From Roseiarcus sp963822215 (lineage in GTDB: Bacteria; Pseudomonadota; Alphaproteobacteria; Rhizobiales; Beijerinckiaceae): a DNA stretch of 64,000 nt. The stretch lies in assembly GCA_963822215.1 (NCBI GenBank), contig CAWGGX010000010.1:62001-126000 (forward strand), written 5' to 3'. The stretch's first letter is position 1, and each line of letters begins with the position of its first letter. Shown in pieces: positions 50,942-59,912 of the stretch. Both the position numbers and the translations under genes were made by a program. Below the pieces are notes generated by a model. The model was not told the DNA's origin and did not search any database. It saw only the letters and a list, made by a program, of their open reading frames with translations.

Positions 50942-52301
50942 TTAAGACCCACACCCGCTACATCTTGGGTGTTGCCACTCACCGGAGTAGAGCTCAGCAT
51001 AGGTCGGAGCAGTGGCGTCGCCCGCGATCCCGAGGAGAGAGCGGAAGGCGTTGAACGGGTAGAGCCGCCTATTGAAGCGGAACGTGAACACTCGTTGAGG
51101 TACGCTTGCAAGTGCTTGGCGCTGACACCGTGATGGATGCCTTTGAGCCAGGTCTTCAGATTGCTGAAGACGAGGTGGGAGATTGGTAGGAACTCCTCGG
51201 CGACCTCCGGGTCGCCGCATTCGGCGATGGCGTGGTGGTCGTAGCCACGTGCCCGCAGACTGCCATAGGCGCTCCAATCATCGGTGACGAGCAGCGTCCC
51301 CGGCATGACGGCGCTTCCGACGAATTCGCACAACGATTCGGCAGAGCGGTCAGGGGCGATGGCGAGGCGAACGTAAGCGGCACGAGAAGAGCACGGCTTG
51401 GTGCGGGCGCTCTACCCGCCACGCTTGAAGCGTATCGGCATCCAGAACTGGCGCAGGGCCTCGACGGTTGCGGGAATGTCGCGCCAATCATTTCGCGCGA
51501 GTGGCGGCGTTCCCGGGCTGTGGGTAGCCGGGGGCAGCGCCGGCCGGCCGGCGTCATCGACGCAATGCAAGAGGATTGGTCGCAGCAGAGCGTGTTCGAT
51601 CCTGTCCGGGAAGAGCAGCCGCGACCAGACGAGAAGTCGCAGCTTCATGACGGTGTAGAAGCCCATGCACCAGGGCTGCGGGTCGACCTCGCCGCCCGGC
51701 GATAGAGGCGAACGCGCCCGGCATACCGGCCGTCCTTCCTTTTGTCCCGCGCAGTGCCCGGCTCGCGGTGGCGAACCTCGACGGCGGTGGCGACCAACGT
51801 CTTGTGGTGGACGCCTCGGCCCTCGCCGCGTGTTTTTTGCGCCGACATAGGTCTCGTCCACCTCGACATGTTCACCCACCCTGCCGCCGATCCGGTCCTG
51901 ATCGGGGCGCACCATGCCGGCGCGCAGCTTGTGCAGGATGCCGAAGGCCGTCTCGTAGCGGTCAGGCCGAGTTGCCGCTGGAACTGCGCCGCTGACATGT
52001 CCTGCGTTTGACTGGCGACCAGATAGGCGGCCCAGAACCACACGCTCAGTGGCGCATGGCTGCACTCCATGACCGTGCCGACCGTCAGCCCAGTGTTCTT
52101 GCGACATTTCCGGCAGCGCAAGACGCCGGGGCGGTTATCAAAGCGGAACGGCTCTCCGCCCATTTGACAGTGCGGGCAAACGAACCCACCGTCCCAGCGG
52201 GACTTTTCCAGATAGGCAGCGCAGGCCGCGTCGTCAGGAAAAAGACGCTGGAACTCGGGAAGCGATCGTGGGAAGGCCAAGCTGGCGCGGTCGAGATACA
52301 T
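50942..52301 (-). pseudogene. IS1595-family (ISXO2-like) transposase, broken
   Basis: Parts can be read in several frames: zinc ribbon CPHCQMGGEPFRFDNRPGVLRCRKC with TGLTVGTVM, then EHVEVDETYVGAKNTR (first D), DGRYAGRVRL, then after an insertion RLAIAPDRSAESLCEFVG, LLVTDDWSAY (second D) and FSNLKTWLKGIHHGVSAKHLQAYLNE-FRFNRR. At least three frameshifts (about 51955, 51835 and 51100) plus the nested insertion at 51373-51705 make it non-functional. Confidence 0.85.
51373..51705 (-). mobile_element. 333-bp nested insertion with 8-bp direct repeats, UPF0149-like gene piece
   Basis: AGGCGAAC occurs on both sides (51365-51372 and 51706-51713). Taking out the insert and one copy restores the transposase reading GRVRLAIAPDRSAES without loss. 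The insert has no obvious terminal inverted repeats. On the minus strand it encodes WCMGFYTVMKLRLLVWSRLL and LLRPILLHC, which recall the UPF0149/YecA fold, ending FKRGG-stop. The mechanism that moved it is unknown. Confidence 0.6.
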
Positions 52302-52543
52302 CCATGCCCCGCACCATTATTCGCTTTGCGCCCACATTATGTCCGCCCATCTTGGGCGTCAAACGGATAGGACGGCCCTCGGAATCAGGATGTAGTGGGT
52401 GTGGGCGTTAACCGGATAGGCACGCTTCCATCATCCCTTCCGCATCTCAATCTTGTCCATTGAGATCGGCTGTACATATCCGGTCAGGTACAAAAGTCTT
52501 CGGACGAGGGTCATCGTTGTTGTGAGCGCCGCCCGTTCCCGGG

Positions 52544-52792
52544 TTAGAAACCGCGAACGTACTGCGAGGCGCGACCAAGCGCAGTCACAGTATTATCCGT
52601 GTCGTTGTCAATGTCCTCAGTAATTTCAGTGTTGTTACAGACGACCGAGTACGTGACGTGCCCATTCTTTGCCAGGAGATCGTCGATAGGGATCGTCTTG
52701 TCGATCCATGAGAGGATCGACCCGCTTCCAAGACGGTACGTCGATGGCTCGCCGCTCAGGCGAACATCGCCGCCGACGGAAGTGAAGTCCAT
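52544..52792 (-). CDS. small hypothetical protein
   Basis: 82 residues: VGGDVRLSGEPSTYRLGSGSILSWIDKTIPIDDLLAKNGHVTYSVVCNNTEITEDIDNDTDN... in a beta-rich, threonine/aspartate-rich composition that looks coding. No family is recognised and no strong ribosome site is seen. It is independent of the neighbouring IS1595 element. Confidence 0.45.
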   Translation of the reverse strand: MDFTSVGGDVRLSGEPSTYRLGSGSILSWIDKTIPIDDLLAKNGHVTYSVVCNNTEITEDIDNDTDNTVTALGRASQYVRGF

Positions 52793-52871
52793 ATTACAGC
52801 CCGAGCGTCGAGGTCACAGCGTCCTTCCTTGCAACAGGTTTCGCCGGGGCGCACGGAGGAAGTGAGCCCAG

Positions 52872-53054
52872 TTACTCGATACCGAGTATCTGTGTTTGCG
52901 CTTTGTGCCAGAAATCGTCAGCGTGGTCCTCCGGATGCTCCGCCTGCTCCCAGAGTGAATAGGCGCGCTCGCGAATGACCTCTTCCGTCACCTCGCCATG
53001 CTGGTCTGAGTTCAGATTTTCGAGTTTCTCGTCGACCGAGCGTTCCTTTGGCAT
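52872..53054 (-). CDS. DUF2934 domain protein
   Basis: 60 residues from ATG 53054 with AAGGAGGA upstream. VTEEVIRERAYSLWEQAEHPEDHADDFWHKAQTQI is the DUF2934 motif (RAYxLWExxG.P.G....W..A). Small stand-alone proteins of this kind are common in Hyphomicrobiales. Function unknown. It is the downstream member of a pair with a similar gene. Confidence 0.8.
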   Translation of the reverse strand: MPKERSVDEKLENLNSDQHGEVTEEVIRERAYSLWEQAEHPEDHADDFWHKAQTQILGIE

Positions 53055-53076
53055 AGAATCCTCCTTGTGATGGTGG

Positions 53077-53373
53077 CTACGGCTTATTGGAAGCTTTTGC
53101 GAGACGTGCATCCCGATGCAAGTGCTCGTCCGCCCTGCCTTCCGGAAACATCGCGTCGGCGCCTTCGGCGGATATCTGACGCCGCGCTTCGTGCCAAAAT
53201 TCGTCAACGCGGTCATCGGGACGCCCAGCCTGCTCCCAGAGCAAATGGGCTCGGTCGCGAACGACTTGGTCCAGGTTTGCCTCGGGTCCCTCGCCAGCCG
53301 GACGGCGGGCCAGAGCATTCGTTTGCAGTACTTCTGCTCCCTGTCTCTCGACGTTGACTAAGCGATCCGGCAT
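53077..53373 (-). CDS. DUF2934 domain protein
   Basis: 98 residues from ATG 53373 with AAGGAGGG seven bases upstream. It contains LDQVVRDRAHLLWEQAGRPDDRVDEFWHEARRQI, the same DUF2934 motif as the next gene 23 bp downstream, plus an extra C-terminal tail. The two genes are a probable local duplication and share near-identical ribosome sites. Confidence 0.8.
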   Translation of the reverse strand: MPDRLVNVERQGAEVLQTNALARRPAGEGPEANLDQVVRDRAHLLWEQAGRPDDRVDEFWHEARRQISAEGADAMFPEGRADEHLHRDARLAKASNKP

Positions 53374-53574
53374 CAAACCCTCCTTGCGACGGTAGATATT
53401 GCATATGAGAGAAACCCAAGGCGCGACACCGACATTCGCCGCGGGCCTCTCGTGTCGCGGTGGGCGCATAGGCCAGGGTTTCGGTAGTCGTCGCCCAAAG
53501 AATGGCGCCAACCTCAAAAGCTGTACCCTTCGGCGGCCCGCGCCGACTGACGCGACGCCCTCAAGCAAGCAATC

Positions 53575-53835
53575 TCAGAAGGGTGACTCGAAGTTAGGGC
53601 CGGAGATCATGTCCGACTTCAATCCCTTCTCGCGCCAGTATCGCGCGCGCAGTCGCGGAGCGATCATCCAGGAGATCGGGATTGACAACACGGCGGTCGT
53701 CGCGACGACCCAGGGCATGATGGTCATGGCCATGTCGGCCAGCGGGGTCCCCAAGACGAGCATGACGCCGATGCCGAACATAACGGCTTGAACCATCAAG
53801 TAAACTATCGCGGCGATCTGTATACGTACCCACAT
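53575..53835 (-). CDS. small two-helix membrane protein
   Basis: 86 residues from ATG 53835. Two hydrophobic segments, IAAIVYLMVQAVMFGIGVMLVL (about 7-28) and MTIMPWVVATTAVLSIPISWMI (about 37-58), are followed by a basic RLRARYWREKGLK tail, suggesting an inner-membrane protein with a cytoplasmic C-terminus. Family not recognised. GGGAG lies upstream of the start. Confidence 0.65.
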   Translation of the reverse strand: MWVRIQIAAIVYLMVQAVMFGIGVMLVLGTPLADMAMTIMPWVVATTAVLSIPISWMIAPRLRARYWREKGLKSDMISGPNFESPF

Positions 53836-54214
53836 GGCGGAAACTCCCGTTTGAACCCCGTTTCAGGCCCTGCGACCCGACAGCACGCTAGAGTTATGCC
53901 TCTGGTGAGTGATAAACTCGGAAACTACTCAAGGCCATGCCAGGTAGGGAAGAGAGCGAGCGCCGGTGGATCAGCGGCGTCACGAATTCTCACAAAGCCT
54001 TCCGACGCTGGACCTGATGATGCAGATCGAGGATCATGACAATCTGGCCAAGTCGGATCACCGGCTCTCCCCGTCCCCTGATGGGAAAGCATCGGCAACA
54101 CAGCGCTGCCCGCCCGCCCCTGACCGACGGCCTACCTCACCCTGCCTTGGGAATTTTCAGTCGGCACTCTTGGGGAGTCTTGCAGCGGCACCGACAACCA
54201 TGGGAGCGGCCATG
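53836..54214. other. gap with no supported gene
   Basis: Leader of the membrane protein gene, one copy of a 16-bp repeat (53916-53931) and sequence leading into an IS1182 remnant. Overlapping open frames here (53966-54574, 54036-54545) owe their length to the remnant. Confidence 0.3.
53916..53931 (+). repeat. 16-bp direct repeat, copy 1
   Basis: ACTCGGAAACTACTCA, identical to 55718-55733. The two copies bracket the amidohydrolase gene and IS1182 remnant, each in an AT-richer gap. Confidence 0.7.
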
Positions 54215-54574
54215 CGGGACCGATCGCGAGACGATGCGCCGGCGCGGCGAACTGGTCGAGCGCAGTTTCGCCCATATCCTCGATCGCGGCGACATGTGCC
54301 GCGCCTGGCTGCGCGGACGCGAGAACATCCACAAGCGCTACCTGATCCATTTCGCAGGCTTCAATCTCGGCGTGCTTATGCGCGCCCTGCACGGCCAGGG
54401 CACGCCGAGGGAGTCCGCGGAGGCCAAATGCGGCTTCATTTTCGTCTTGCGAACCGACGCCGCGCTGGCCTTCGGCCTGATCGCCGTCGTCGACCGCCAA
54501 TTCGCACCGTTCGTCTTCATCGCCGGCGCGCCGGCCGCAAGCTGAAAAACCAGACTTCGTCACCGGGCTGCTAG
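54215..54574 (+). pseudogene. IS1182-family transposase, C-terminal remnant with right terminal repeat
   Basis: Encodes ETMRRRGELVERSFAHILDRGDMCRAWLRGRENIHKRYLIH (residues after the junction) as in the complete copy at 57458-58817, in the opposite orientation. It ends with GGGCTGCTAG (54565-54574), the same terminus as that IS. The rest of the element is missing. Confidence 0.85.
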
Positions 54575-55659
54575 GCTGCCGCCAGTAGGACAGCGGGGGT
54601 GATGAGATCGGTGTCGACTAGGCCCAGGCGGAATACCCTGTTGCTTGTCTTCCAGAACACCTGTTGCCGCTCAGCGGGGCTCGGAAGCACGTCTTCGACG
54701 ATCTGCACATGCTCTTTGATCCCGTATGGAATCGGACCGTAATCGGAGCCGAACACCACTCGGTCCACACCGCACATTTCAACTGCGGCTCGCAGTCCAA
54801 TCGGGTTGAACCCCATGCAGTCGACCAGGATGTTGGTCTTGAAGTAGTCGGCTGGCGGCCGATCGTTCTTGTAAGGCTTGCCGGCCGGCGGGTTCCGGAT
54901 CCCTTCGTAGTTGAGGCGCCAATTGAATTCGAGGCGACCAAGGACCGATGCGAGTTCGCCGCCCATATGGACGATCAGCACCTGCAGCTTCGGGTGGCGA
55001 TCGAACAAACCGGAGGCGATCATCCGGGCGCCGTTGACGGTCGAGTCGAAGGGTCGGCCAACCGCCTCGTTGAGGCGGTACTGCATGAGCGCCTCGTGCC
55101 CGACCGACAGCATCGGTGGATGAATGTGGACCACAATGTCGTTCGCCTCCGCGAACTCCCACAACCATTCCGCCTTGGGGCTGTCGAGGAAAGAGCGTTC
55201 CGAGCCGTCGCCGTAGCTGGACGCCACCGCAATCGCCTTGGCGCCGCCCTTGCGGATCATCTCCTCGACGATCGGCCGACAGTTCTCTTCGAGCGCGTGT
55301 GCGTTGGCCATCAGCGCGAACTCGCCGGGATAGCGATCCCTGATCTCCAGGTATTCGTCGTTCAGGATCTTGAGGGCGTCGCTTGTACTGACTTTAAGTA
55401 GGTCCCGCGCAAACCATTCCACCTCGCCGCCATTGCTGGCAAGGCTAAGGGTTACCCCCTCCTCGCGCGACTTGGGCATGGCGAATTCCAGATCGTAAAA
55501 CTCCCGATAGCCAATTAAGTCCTGAGCATTGGTTTGCGGGAATTCTTGTTTTGGATCGTAGAAGCCTCGCTCCGCCATCTTGGCTGCGAGCTTGGGTCCG
55601 ATCGGGTGCCGGTGGGTATCGATGAGTGCCTGGCGTTTAGTCTTGTTTGGCAGTGTCAT
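54571..55659 (-). CDS. amidohydrolase family protein (ACMSD-like)
   Basis: 362 residues. Metal-binding amidohydrolase-2 features: IDTHRHPIG (HxH), VHIHPPML (H), LIVHMGGE (H) and VVFGSDYGPIPYG (D). The arrangement is that of 2-amino-3-carboxymuconate-semialdehyde decarboxylase-like enzymes that decarboxylate or hydrolyse aromatic acids. Its last codon and TAG stop lie at the IS1182 remnant's terminal CTAG, so the natural C-terminus may have been changed. It is the last gene of a leftward catabolic cluster. Confidence 0.85.
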   Translation of the reverse strand: MTLPNKTKRQALIDTHRHPIGPKLAAKMAERGFYDPKQEFPQTNAQDLIGYREFYDLEFAMPKSREEGVTLSLASNGGEVEWFARDLLKVSTSDALKILNDEYLEIRDRYPGEFALMANAHALEENCRPIVEEMIRKGGAKAIAVASSYGDGSERSFLDSPKAEWLWEFAEANDIVVHIHPPMLSVGHEALMQYRLNEAVGRPFDSTVNGARMIASGLFDRHPKLQVLIVHMGGELASVLGRLEFNWRLNYEGIRNPPAGKPYKNDRPPADYFKTNILVDCMGFNPIGLRAAVEMCGVDRVVFGSDYGPIPYGIKEHVQIVEDVLPSPAERQQVFWKTSNRVFRLGLVDTDLITPAVLLAAA

Positions 55660-55717
55660 GGTAGCGCCCTCAACAGGTGGCTTCCGGACGCTAGGGCGAT
55701 CCTAAATAATTAACGAG

Positions 55718-55733
55718 ACTCGGAAACTACTCA
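55718..55733 (+). repeat. 16-bp direct repeat, copy 2
   Basis: Identical to 53916-53931. It lies in the leader of the amidohydrolase gene. Confidence 0.7.
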
Positions 55734-55904
55734 GATCTCGTTTTGGCCCTAACCCAACACTCTCGTCACGACCCGCCAACGTGATCACCGTACGCCTATC
55801 CTATGGGCATCTGCATCTGGGCGATTGTCGCAGATCAACATCGGTTGCCGCACGAGGTCACCTTCAGCCTGCTGCACGGTCGTCGGCGCAGGCACGAACG
55901 ACCT

Positions 55905-56868
55905 TTAGAACTCCACCCGCAAGATTTTGGCGGATCGAACGATCTTGTCCGGCGTCGGCGCCGTCTGGCCGCCGTCTGTCGTGAAATAGGCGACCCGACC
56001 ATATTCGCCGGGAACGCGGCTCCAGGCGGCGCTCGATGGCCCGAGCAGCAGCTCGGCAAATGGCTGACCCGCCACACTTCGTCGGGCGCCACTGTTCGGT
56101 TCCAGCGGCACGCGATCAATCGTGTTTTCGCGGTCGGTCGTCACATAGGCGACGCCGGCGTCCTCATCGATGCAGAAATCGTCGGCCATCGTGCCGTTGC
56201 CGACAAGCTCGGGCGCCCCGTTGGGATCGTGGGTCCGGGGATCGACATGCACACGCATGAACAGTTTCTGGCCCGTGGATGTGTAATAGAGGAAATTGAT
56301 CTTCGAGTCATACCGTATGCCGTTTATGCCTGGCTGAGGGGGCGGAGGCAGAGTGTCGGCGATATGCGCCATGCTCTCGTGAGCGAGCCAGACGCGGGGC
56401 TCGCTCTTGCCAGTTGGCGGGAGATCGACGCGCAAGACCAGTCCCGCGAAACTATCGGCAATGAGGAGGGTGTCCGGCGCGATCAGACAGCTGCCGTTCA
56501 GGCCGCGGGCTTCCTTTGGAAATGTCAGCACCAATTCCGGCTTGGCGGTCGCGTCGGGAGTCCAACCGCGCAAATCGAGTCTGTGCAAATAGGCCTCATG
56601 AGTCGTGTAGGCGTTTCCTGTACAGATATAGAATATATTTGGTTCGTGCTCGGCGATGCCCGACACAAGTTCATCGAAGGTGTGAAGGAAGCATGGGGTC
56701 TACCTGGACGCCCTCACGCGGGGGAGGAATATACCAAAGCTCCTTTCTCGTCGCGACGGTTACGAGGATGGAGTTGTCATGCCGGATTGCCAGGTTTTCC
56801 AGGAAAAAATGAGGAAGGAACGATGCCGCCACGGTCAGCCTGGCCTGACGCGGGGTGTCGGATTCCAT
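55905..56868 (-). pseudogene. SMP-30/gluconolactonase-like protein, frameshifted
   Basis: From ATG 56868 (GGAG six bases upstream): FLPHFFLENLAIRHDNSILVTVATRKELWYIPP, then the frame is lost near 56688 and resumes as HTFDELVSGIAEHEPNIFYICTGNAYT, NGSCLIAPDTLLIADSFAGLVLRVD and GINGIRYDSKINFLYYTSTG, ending RVEF at 55905. The repeated strand pattern is a six-bladed propeller of the SMP-30/lactonase superfamily. One extra T in CTTCCTT explains the shift. It is the middle gene of the catabolic cluster. Confidence 0.75.
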
Positions 56869-56932
56869 CACTGTCTCCATAAGTTAAAGTTGAGGCCTTG
56901 AAACGTTCCGTCGCCGCTGGTTTCACCAGCGA

Positions 56933-57430
56933 CTACTCAGCCGGCGAGGTAGCTTCATGGGTGGGAGCAGGAATCTCGAACGCGCTCAAGAGCGAGCAGA
57001 CAATCAGGTAACATCCGGCCAGAAACGTCATGGCGACAATTCCCTCCCGCCCGAAAGCCGCTTCAGCAGCGCGATAGAGCTTCTCTTCGACATGGTGCTC
57101 AGCTGTCAGCTGTCGCACGAAACGCTGAGCAACCCGCTCTTCGGCGGAGAGGTCTTCGGGATGTCCCCCACTGGCAAGCGATCGGATTGCGGCTTCCGAC
57201 AGGCCGGCTTGCCGAGCGACTGCCGAATGAGCGTAGAGCTCGTAATCCGCTTTCCATACCGCCCCAACTGCGAGGATCACGACTTGGCGGACTCTTTCAC
57301 TCAGAGGCGTGTGTCGTGCTTCCGCAGCCTGAAGATCAGCGAAACAGGTAGCCATTTCAGGCGCAAATAGCACCGGGTTGAATGGTCCGATCAGCCTTCC
57401 ATCCGCGGTCTTGCTCTGGAAGTGAGCCGC
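56933..57430 (-). pseudogene. carboxymuconolactone decarboxylase family protein, 3' part
   Basis: Encodes AHFQSKTADGRLIGPFNPVLFAPEM directly from the IS1182 edge, then LSERVRQVVILAVGAVWKADYELYAHSAVARQAGLSEAAI, the CMD/AhpD-like core (here E-x(3)-H without the CxxC of AhpD). The 5' part is at 58888-58997 on the other side of the IS. ATG 57355 and GTG 57373 could start a truncated protein. Confidence 0.88.
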
Positions 57431-58887
57431 CTAGCAGCCCGTTGAAGAAGTGCCGTTTCAGTTTGCGGTTGGGGCGAGGGCGATGGTGACGACGAGCGCG
57501 GCGGGTTTAGCGTCGATGAGCGCGATTAGGCCGAAGACCAGCAGACCGTCGGTTTGGAAGACGAAAATGAATGCGGCGCGGGCCTCTGCGGCCTCTCTGG
57601 GCGTCCCCTGGCCGTGGAGGGCGCGCATTAGCACGCCCAGGTTGAAGCCGGCGACATGGATCAGGTAGCGCTTGTGCACGTTCTCACGTCCGCGCAGCCA
57701 GGCCCGACGCATGCCGCCGCGATCGAGGATATGGGCGAAGGAGCGTTCGACCATTTCGCCGCGCCGGCGCATGGTCTCCCGCCCGATGCCGGATTTCAAC
57801 CGCGCCCGGTTGGCGTAGACCGCTTTGCGCGCCGCCTCGTCGCCATGCCAGCGCAGATAGCCTTTGACCGGTTCGGGTTCCGCGATGCGCGTCTTCCACA
57901 CGCCGCCTTCGAGCGCTTTCAGTCGCTCGCGCGAATGATAGCCCTTGTCGGCTGCCGCGACGCAGGGTTCCTCCTCGCTCGGCGCCGACCCGACCGCGTC
58001 GAGATTGCGCGCAGCAGCGTCCAGCGTCGGCGAGAGCGTCGTGGTATCGCCGTCATCGGCGGGATGGATCGGCGCGGCCACGACGACGCCCGTGTCGAGA
58101 TCGACCGCATGCTCCGCCTTGTAAGCCAGATGCGTCGTTCCGTCCTTCATCTTGGCGATCCTGGCGTCAGGGTCGGTCGGGCTTTCCCAGTCGGCGTTCG
58201 ATAGCGTCTTGCCTTTGCGCTTGCGGTCGAAGCGCGCCAAGTCCTCAGCCGTCGGCGTCTCGATCCCACTTTCTTGCGCCATCCGCGTCAGCATCGCGCG
58301 GTAGCTCTCGCCGTTGTCACGGCGCACGATCGTGCGCAGCGCCGCGTTGGCTTCCATCGCCGAGCCGTCGACGCCGATCCGCTCGCCCTTCACCAGGCCC
58401 CGCTCGGCCACGAGCTTCAGGACCCAGCCGAACACCTTCTCGTGCGTCTCGTGCGGCAGACGCGAGCGCGTGCGCGAAAGCCACGAATGATCGGGAACCT
58501 TCTCGACGTTCGACAGCCGCAGGAAATCGCGCAACGAATAGGAATCCGCGCAACGCCAGGCGATGCCGCGCTCGCTGTCGAGGCCCTCGAAATAGCCGAT
58601 CATGTGCATGCGGAAATACCGCCCCGGCGGCAGCGACGGCGCGCCCATCCGTGGCGCGTAGTGCGGCTTGCACACCTCCTCCACGAACGCCTCGAAGCCC
58701 CCCCTCGCTGAGCAGCTCCTGCAGCCGATCGTAGAAAGCGTGCCCCGGCGAACGCGGCATCTCCGCCCACGTCGCCATCAGGTCATCCTGAACAGCGCCC
58801 GATCGTCCCATCGCCATCGCTGATTCGTCCTCAAGCTCAACAACGGCACGGAATCCGAGCTACGGGACTTCGTCAACGGGCTGCTAG
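57431..58887 (-). mobile_element. IS1182-family element inserted in the CMD gene
   Basis: 1457 bp with terminal inverted repeats CTAGCAGCCCGTTGA (57431-57445 and, inverted, 58873-58887). Removing it and one copy of a GC dinucleotide present on both sides joins the CMD halves in frame as STMVPWAAHFQSKTADG. A remnant of the same IS ends at 54574. Confidence 0.88.
57458..58817 (-). pseudogene. IS1182-family transposase with a homopolymer frameshift
   Basis: Starts MAMGRSGAVQDDLMATW at 58817 and goes out of frame at a run of seven C (58698-58704; G on the coding strand); with six the frame would read LLSEGGFEAFVEEVCKPHYAPRMG. The rest is a complete IS1182 transposase: RIGVDGSAMEANAA (first D), CVAAADKGYHSRERLK (second D) and MVERSFAHILDRGGMRRAWLRG (E). 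It may be inactive, or slippage at the run may yield some full-length protein. Confidence 0.85.
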
Positions 58888-58997
58888 GCCCAGGGAACCA
58901 TCGTCGAATTGGCGAGATCGTAAACTTCCCGCTGTATTTTAGACAGTTTAGCCGGATCGAGAAGCGGAAGGCGACCGCCGAGCTTGTCGGATTGCAT
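58888..58997 (-). pseudogene. carboxymuconolactone decarboxylase family protein, 5' part
   Basis: From ATG 58997 (AGGA upstream): LGGRLPLLDPAKLSKIQREVYD then NSTMVPWA to the IS1182 edge. It joins the part at 56933-57430. The family includes decarboxylases of protocatechuate catabolism and peroxide-reducing AhpD-like proteins; this one lacks an obvious CxxC. Confidence 0.85.
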
Positions 58998-59006
58998 GAT
59001 GCCGTC

Positions 59007-59126
59007 CTATTGCTTCAGGCCGATGGCGTTCGAGGGAACATCGAAGGCCATAAGGGTCAGTGACACGCCGGTGAACCACCCAAGCAGCATCGTCACTGAA
59101 CAGTACAGGAATGTGCCGGAGGCCAT
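59007..59126 (-). pseudogene. membrane transporter C-terminal fragment
   Basis: The last 39 codons of the frame read MASGTFLYCSVTMLLGWFTG, a clear membrane segment, then SLTLMAFDVPSNAIGLKQ-stop, as at the end of MFS-type carriers. The rest of the gene is missing; upstream DNA derives from an IS630 remnant and unassigned sequence. It stops nine bases before the CMD start, so it was probably the first known gene of the catabolic operon. Confidence 0.5.
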
Positions 59127-59309
59127 TTTGTCCGAGGCACTATGTCGTTCAGATCGCGCAACTCTACGACCGCTTGCCCTCCCACTTCCGCCGTCCGCCG
59201 TCGCTATCCGCAACGGAAGCTTTGTTGAAGGGTACCGTACGCCGGCCCTTTGCAGGCGCGCGGGGCTCGGCGCGCGGCCGAAGTTTGAAAGCGTCGTAAG
59301 GAGGAGACC

Positions 59310-59912
59310 GCTAGAATATCCGCAGTGTAGGAAGAAATTCTCGCATTCCTTGCGCGTCAGCGTTGCGCAGCATGCGACGATGGCGACGTTCAAGTCGGAT
59401 TTGGTCCGCGCCTGCACCTTGCGCAGATAGGCCTTGAGCTTCGAGAAGAAATTCTCGATCGGGTTGAAATCCGGCGAATAAGGCGGAGTGAAGAGAATCG
59501 AAGCGCCGGCTGCGCGGACTGCCGTCGCCACAGCCGGTTGCTTGTGGGCACGGAGATTATCCATCAGCAGGACATCGCCGGGCCGCAGGCACGGCACAAC
59601 TATCTGCTCAATATAGGCCAGGAACGATGGACCGTCGATCGGCCCGTCGAAGACGACCGGGGCGACGATTCCGTCCAGGCTCAGGCCGGCCACGAAAGTC
59701 GTCGTCTTCCAATGGCCGTGCGGCACGGAGGCGACCAGTCGCTCGCCGCCGGGAGCGCGGCCATAAAGCCGCGTCATGTTGGTCTTCGCCGCCGTCTCGT
59801 CGAAGAATATAAAGCGCGTGGAATCCATGAAGCGTTGGGCGATGCGGCGGAAGAACCCGCGCTTCAGGGCGACGTCCGTCCGCGTCTGCGCGCTGAATAT
59901 CTTCCCACGCGA
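59310..59912 (-). pseudogene. IS630-family transposase remnant
   Basis: Encodes TRFIFFDETAAKTNMTRLYGRAP (first D), VLLMDNLRAHK (second D) and FTPPYSPDFNPIENFFSKLK (E), the IS630/ISRj-type catalytic core, ending CENFFLHCGY. The N-terminal HTH half is missing at the junction with the RIT element near 59912, and no native stop remains: the frame runs on to 59007. Confidence 0.85.

Larger units (their letters stand above)
50929..52424 (-). mobile_element. IS1595-family element with 8-bp target duplication
   Basis: Ends share a long inverted repeat beginning CGTGCCTATCCGGTTAA (50929 and, inverted, 52424), and CTTCCATC flanks both sides (50921-50928, 52425-52432), the 8-bp duplication typical of IS1595. 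Length is 1496 bp, or 1155 bp without the nested insertion and one copy of its duplication. Confidence 0.9.

Noticed and set aside
57431..58890. CTAG as the target duplication of IS1182
   Set aside because: CTAG belongs to the terminal repeat itself (present also at the remnant end 54571-54574). Counting it as host sequence would leave a stop codon in the CMD gene, whereas a GC duplication restores the frame.
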